Origin: an uncultured Erysipelotrichaceae bacterium
Lineage (GTDB): Bacteria; Bacillota_I; Bacilli_A; RF39; UBA660
Length of the DNA: 64,000 nt
Direction: 5' to 3'
NCBI GenBank assembly: GCA_902791625.1
Contig: CADAWN010000012.1
Location: forward strand, 1 to 64,000
Shown: positions 62,101-64,000 of the stretch, piece by piece
Numbering within the stretch: the stretch's first letter is position 1
Layout: the number at the start of each line of letters is the position of its first letter
Made by a program: the position numbers and the translations under genes
Notes under the pieces: generated by a model
Databases searched by the model: none
What the model saw: the letters and a program-made list of their open reading frames with translations, nothing else
What the model was told of the DNA's origin: nothing

Positions 62101-62664
62101 ATGTATGATTATATGAAAGGACTTGTTACTGATATAAGACCTGAAGGTATTACCTTAGAAGTTAATAATATTGGTTATTTTATAAATGTAGCTAATCCTT
62201 ATACTTTTGAAATAAATAAAGATACAACAGTATATTTACATCAACAAATAAAAGAAGATGAACATAATTTATTTGGTTTTAAAACTAAAGATGAGAAGAG
62301 TTTATTTTTAAGACTTATTAGTGTTAAAGGACTTGGTTGTAAGATGGCTTTACCGATTCTTGCAACTGGATCAATTGATGGTATAATTGATGCAATTGAT
62401 AAAGAAAATATTTCTTATTTAAAGAAATTTCCTAAGATTGGTGATAAATTAGCTAAACAAATGATTCTAGATTTAAAAGGTAAAATGGAGTCTAAAATAG
62501 GAGATGTAAGTAGTAATGTAGATCATAGTAATAGTGAATTACATGATGCTTTAATTGGACTTGGATATAAAGATAAAGAAATAAAGGGAATACTTGATAA
62601 AGTTGATTATAATTTAACTATAGGAGAACAAATAAAAGAAGCATTAAAATTATTACTAAAATAG
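62101..62664 (+). CDS. ruvA: Holliday junction branch migration protein RuvA
   Basis: RuvA recognises Holliday junctions and loads RuvB. The 187 residues include the N-terminal OB fold, the two helix-hairpin-helix motifs (ISVKGLGCKMALPIL, LKKFPKIGDKLAKQMILDLKGK) and the C-terminal domain III (SELHDALIGLGYKDKEI). The length is slightly below the usual 200. It starts after AGGAGG and is followed by ruvB after nine bases. Confidence 0.95.
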   Translation: MYDYMKGLVTDIRPEGITLEVNNIGYFINVANPYTFEINKDTTVYLHQQIKEDEHNLFGFKTKDEKSLFLRLISVKGLGCKMALPILATGSIDGIIDAIDKENISYLKKFPKIGDKLAKQMILDLKGKMESKIGDVSSNVDHSNSELHDALIGLGYKDKEIKGILDKVDYNLTIGEQIKEALKLLLK

Positions 62665-62673
62665 GAGGGTATT

Positions 62674-63672
62674 ATGGACGAGAGAATTGTTACAACTAGA
62701 GAAATAGATGATGATGGAATACTTGATAATAGTATTAGACCTGAAACAATAGATGAATATATTGGACAAAAAGATGTTAAAGAAAATATTAAAGTATTTG
62801 TAGAAGCAGCTAAAAAGAGAAATGAATCACTTGATCATGTTCTTTTATATGGTCCTCCTGGATTAGGAAAAACAACGCTTGCATATATTATTGCAAATGA
62901 ACTTGGGACAAATATTAAAACAGCAAGTGGACCTAGTATCGAAAAGTCAGGAGATCTTGCTGCAATACTTTCAACTCTTGAAAAAGGTGATGTACTATTT
63001 ATTGATGAGATACATCGTATGCCAAGATATATTGAAGAAATATTGTATCCTGCTATGGAAGATTTTACATTAGATATAATTATAGGGTCAGAGGGAAATA
63101 CTAGAAATATTAAAATAGATTTACCACCATTTACTTTAGTAGGAGCAACAACAAGAGCAGGAGATTTATCCGCACCATTAAGAGATAGGTTTGGTATTAT
63201 TTCTAAATTACAATATTATACAGTAGAAGAATTAACTGAAATTATTAAAAGAACTTCTCGTGTTTTAGATATTGAAATAGAAGATAATGCTGCAGTAGAA
63301 CTTGCATCACGTAGTAGAGGTACACCAAGAATAGCTAATAGATTATTTAAAAGAGTAAGAGATTTTGCAATAGTAGAAGATAAAAAATGTATAGATAAAG
63401 AAGTAGTTGATAAAGCCTTATCTCGTCTTAAAGTAGATGAAATTGGTTTAGATGAGACTGACCATGAATTATTACTTGCAATAATTAATAAATTTAATGG
63501 TGGACCAGTAGGAGTAGAAGCAGTAGCTAGTGCAATTGGAGAAGAAGTAACTACTATTGAAGATGTATATGAGCCATATTTACTTCAAACTGGACTTCTA
63601 AAGAGAACTACTAGAGGAAGAGTAGCAACAGAAAAAGCTTATGAAGTATTAAAAATAGAATACAAAAAATAA
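62674..63672 (+). CDS. ruvB: Holliday junction DNA helicase RuvB
   Basis: RuvB is the AAA+ motor driving branch migration. The 332 residues have an [11 protein letters not shown] start, Walker A GPPGLGKT, Walker B LFIDEIHR, sensor [18 protein letters not shown], and a winged-helix domain at the C-terminus. It forms an operon with ruvA, and queA follows after a terminator. Confidence 0.97.
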   Translation: MDERIVTTREIDDDGILDNSIRPETIDEYIGQKDVKENIKVFVEAAKKRNESLDHVLLYGPPGLGKTTLAYIIANELGTNIKTASGPSIEKSGDLAAILSTLEKGDVLFIDEIHRMPRYIEEILYPAMEDFTLDIIIGSEGNTRNIKIDLPPFTLVGATTRAGDLSAPLRDRFGIISKLQYYTVEELTEIIKRTSRVLDIEIEDNAAVELASRSRGTPRIANRLFKRVRDFAIVEDKKCIDKEVVDKALSRLKVDEIGLDETDHELLLAIINKFNGGPVGVEAVASAIGEEVTTIEDVYEPYLLQTGLLKRTTRGRVATEKAYEVLKIEYKK

Positions 63673-63699
63673 ATATATTCTCGTAATATATTTATTTTT
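63667..63699 (+). terminator. Terminator of ruvAB
   Basis: AAATAAATATA / TATATTTATTT with a nine-base loop overlaps the ruvB stop. Confidence 0.7.
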
Positions 63700-63733
63700 G
63701 TGTTATAATCATTATTAGTTTTTAGGAGGAAGT

Positions 63734-64000
63734 ATGAAAACAGAAGATTTTGATTATAAATTACCTGAAGAATTAATCGCACAAACACCACTTAAGAAAA
63801 GAGATTCATCTAGACTTCTTGTACTTGATAAAGAAACAGGTGAAGTTGAACATAAACATTTTTCTGATATCATTGATTATTTAGAAGAAGGAGATACTCT
63901 AGTATTAAATGATACTAAAGTATTACCTGCAAGACTAATTGGAGTAAAAGAAGAAACTGATGCAGTTATTGAAGTTTTACTTCTTAAAAATTTAGAGAAT
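63734..64000 (+). CDS. queA: S-adenosylmethionine:tRNA ribosyltransferase-isomerase (partial, 3' end outside window)
   Basis: QueA makes epoxyqueuosine in tRNA. The 89 residues available begin [20 protein letters not shown] and include [15 protein letters not shown] and [15 protein letters not shown], the QueA hallmark opening. It has AGGAGG at 63724 and TATAAT near 63704, and continues beyond the window. The ruvAB-queA order is conserved in Firmicutes. Confidence 0.95.
   Translation, partial: MKTEDFDYKLPEELIAQTPLKKRDSSRLLVLDKETGEVEHKHFSDIIDYLEEGDTLVLNDTKVLPARLIGVKEETDAVIEVLLLKNLEN

Noticed and set aside
1-64000. Mycoplasma genetic code (TGA as tryptophan)
   Set aside because: Several genes end in TGA (5528-5530, 39036-39038, 50194-50196) and conserved tryptophans are encoded by TGG.
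1-64000. CRISPR array, prophage or insertion sequence
   Set aside because: No regularly spaced repeats, cas genes, transposase, integrase or phage structural genes were seen on either strand.

Overview
The window is a low-GC stretch (roughly three quarters A+T by eye) of a Firmicutes-type chromosome. Firmicutes hallmarks include a PolC-type DNA polymerase III, SepF and DivIVA, a T-box ahead of ileS, ribonuclease J, ribosomal protein L27 with the N-terminal extension removed by the Prp protease, and a CotY/CotZ-like spore-coat pair. TGA is used as a stop (yfmF, thyX, the 38223 gene) and tryptophan is TGG, so the Mycoplasma code is excluded. The overall picture suggests an uncultured gut member of Bacilli near the Mollicutes/Erysipelotrichia (RF39-like); that placement is inference from content only.

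Layout. 1-4.2 kb: ftsZ (broken), ftsK/spoIIIE, deoD. 4.3-9.2 kb: the M16 pair yfmF/yfmH, thymidine kinase, an AlkD-like protein, then a ZnuA-like lipoprotein and yidD on the minus strand. 9.3-13 kb: rnc, an RNase J with an altered active site, rodA. 13-14.2 kb: a small sporulation-looking locus. 14.3-19.5 kb: a Cys-less EIIB-like protein, a protein with two alarmone synthetase domains, a cysteine desulfurase, an SPFH/zinc-ribbon protein and a YhcG-type nuclease. 19.5-30.8 kb: an ABC exporter, a small glucosaminidase, ferredoxin, a camelysin-like exported protein, two unknown genes and polC. 30.8-41.2 kb: a very large wall hydrolase, a heterodimeric ABC exporter, two exported proteins of one family, an ASCH protein. 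41.2-50.7 kb: tRNA-Met, a HAD/lipid-kinase fusion, sepF-divIVA-T-box-ileS, a duplicated ThyX-like protein, TspO. 50.8-55.5 kb: membrane-anchored proteins of unknown role, a predicted spore-surface pair and a two-gene operon with a RelE-like tail. 55.5-64 kb: rplU-prp-rpmA, ugd and a nucleotide-sugar epimerase, obg, an HPt-REC protein, yebC, a KilA-N remnant, ruvAB and the start of queA.

A striking feature is a set of small frame-breaking indels in genes that ought to be intact: apparent deletions in ftsZ, yfmH, ileS and rplU, and tandem duplications of 38 and 41 bp in deoD and the SPFH gene. Their similar size and their place in essential genes suggest assembly errors rather than biology, and the rest of the annotation should be read with that in mind.

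The most interesting biology is the fused double alarmone synthetase, the predicted mother-cell-controlled spore-surface pair at 51.75-52.6 kb, the family of camelysin-like exported proteins, the HAD/DAG-kinase fusion, the stand-alone HPt-REC protein, and several paralogs that have lost canonical catalytic or ligand residues (RNase J, ZnuA-like, EIIB-like).
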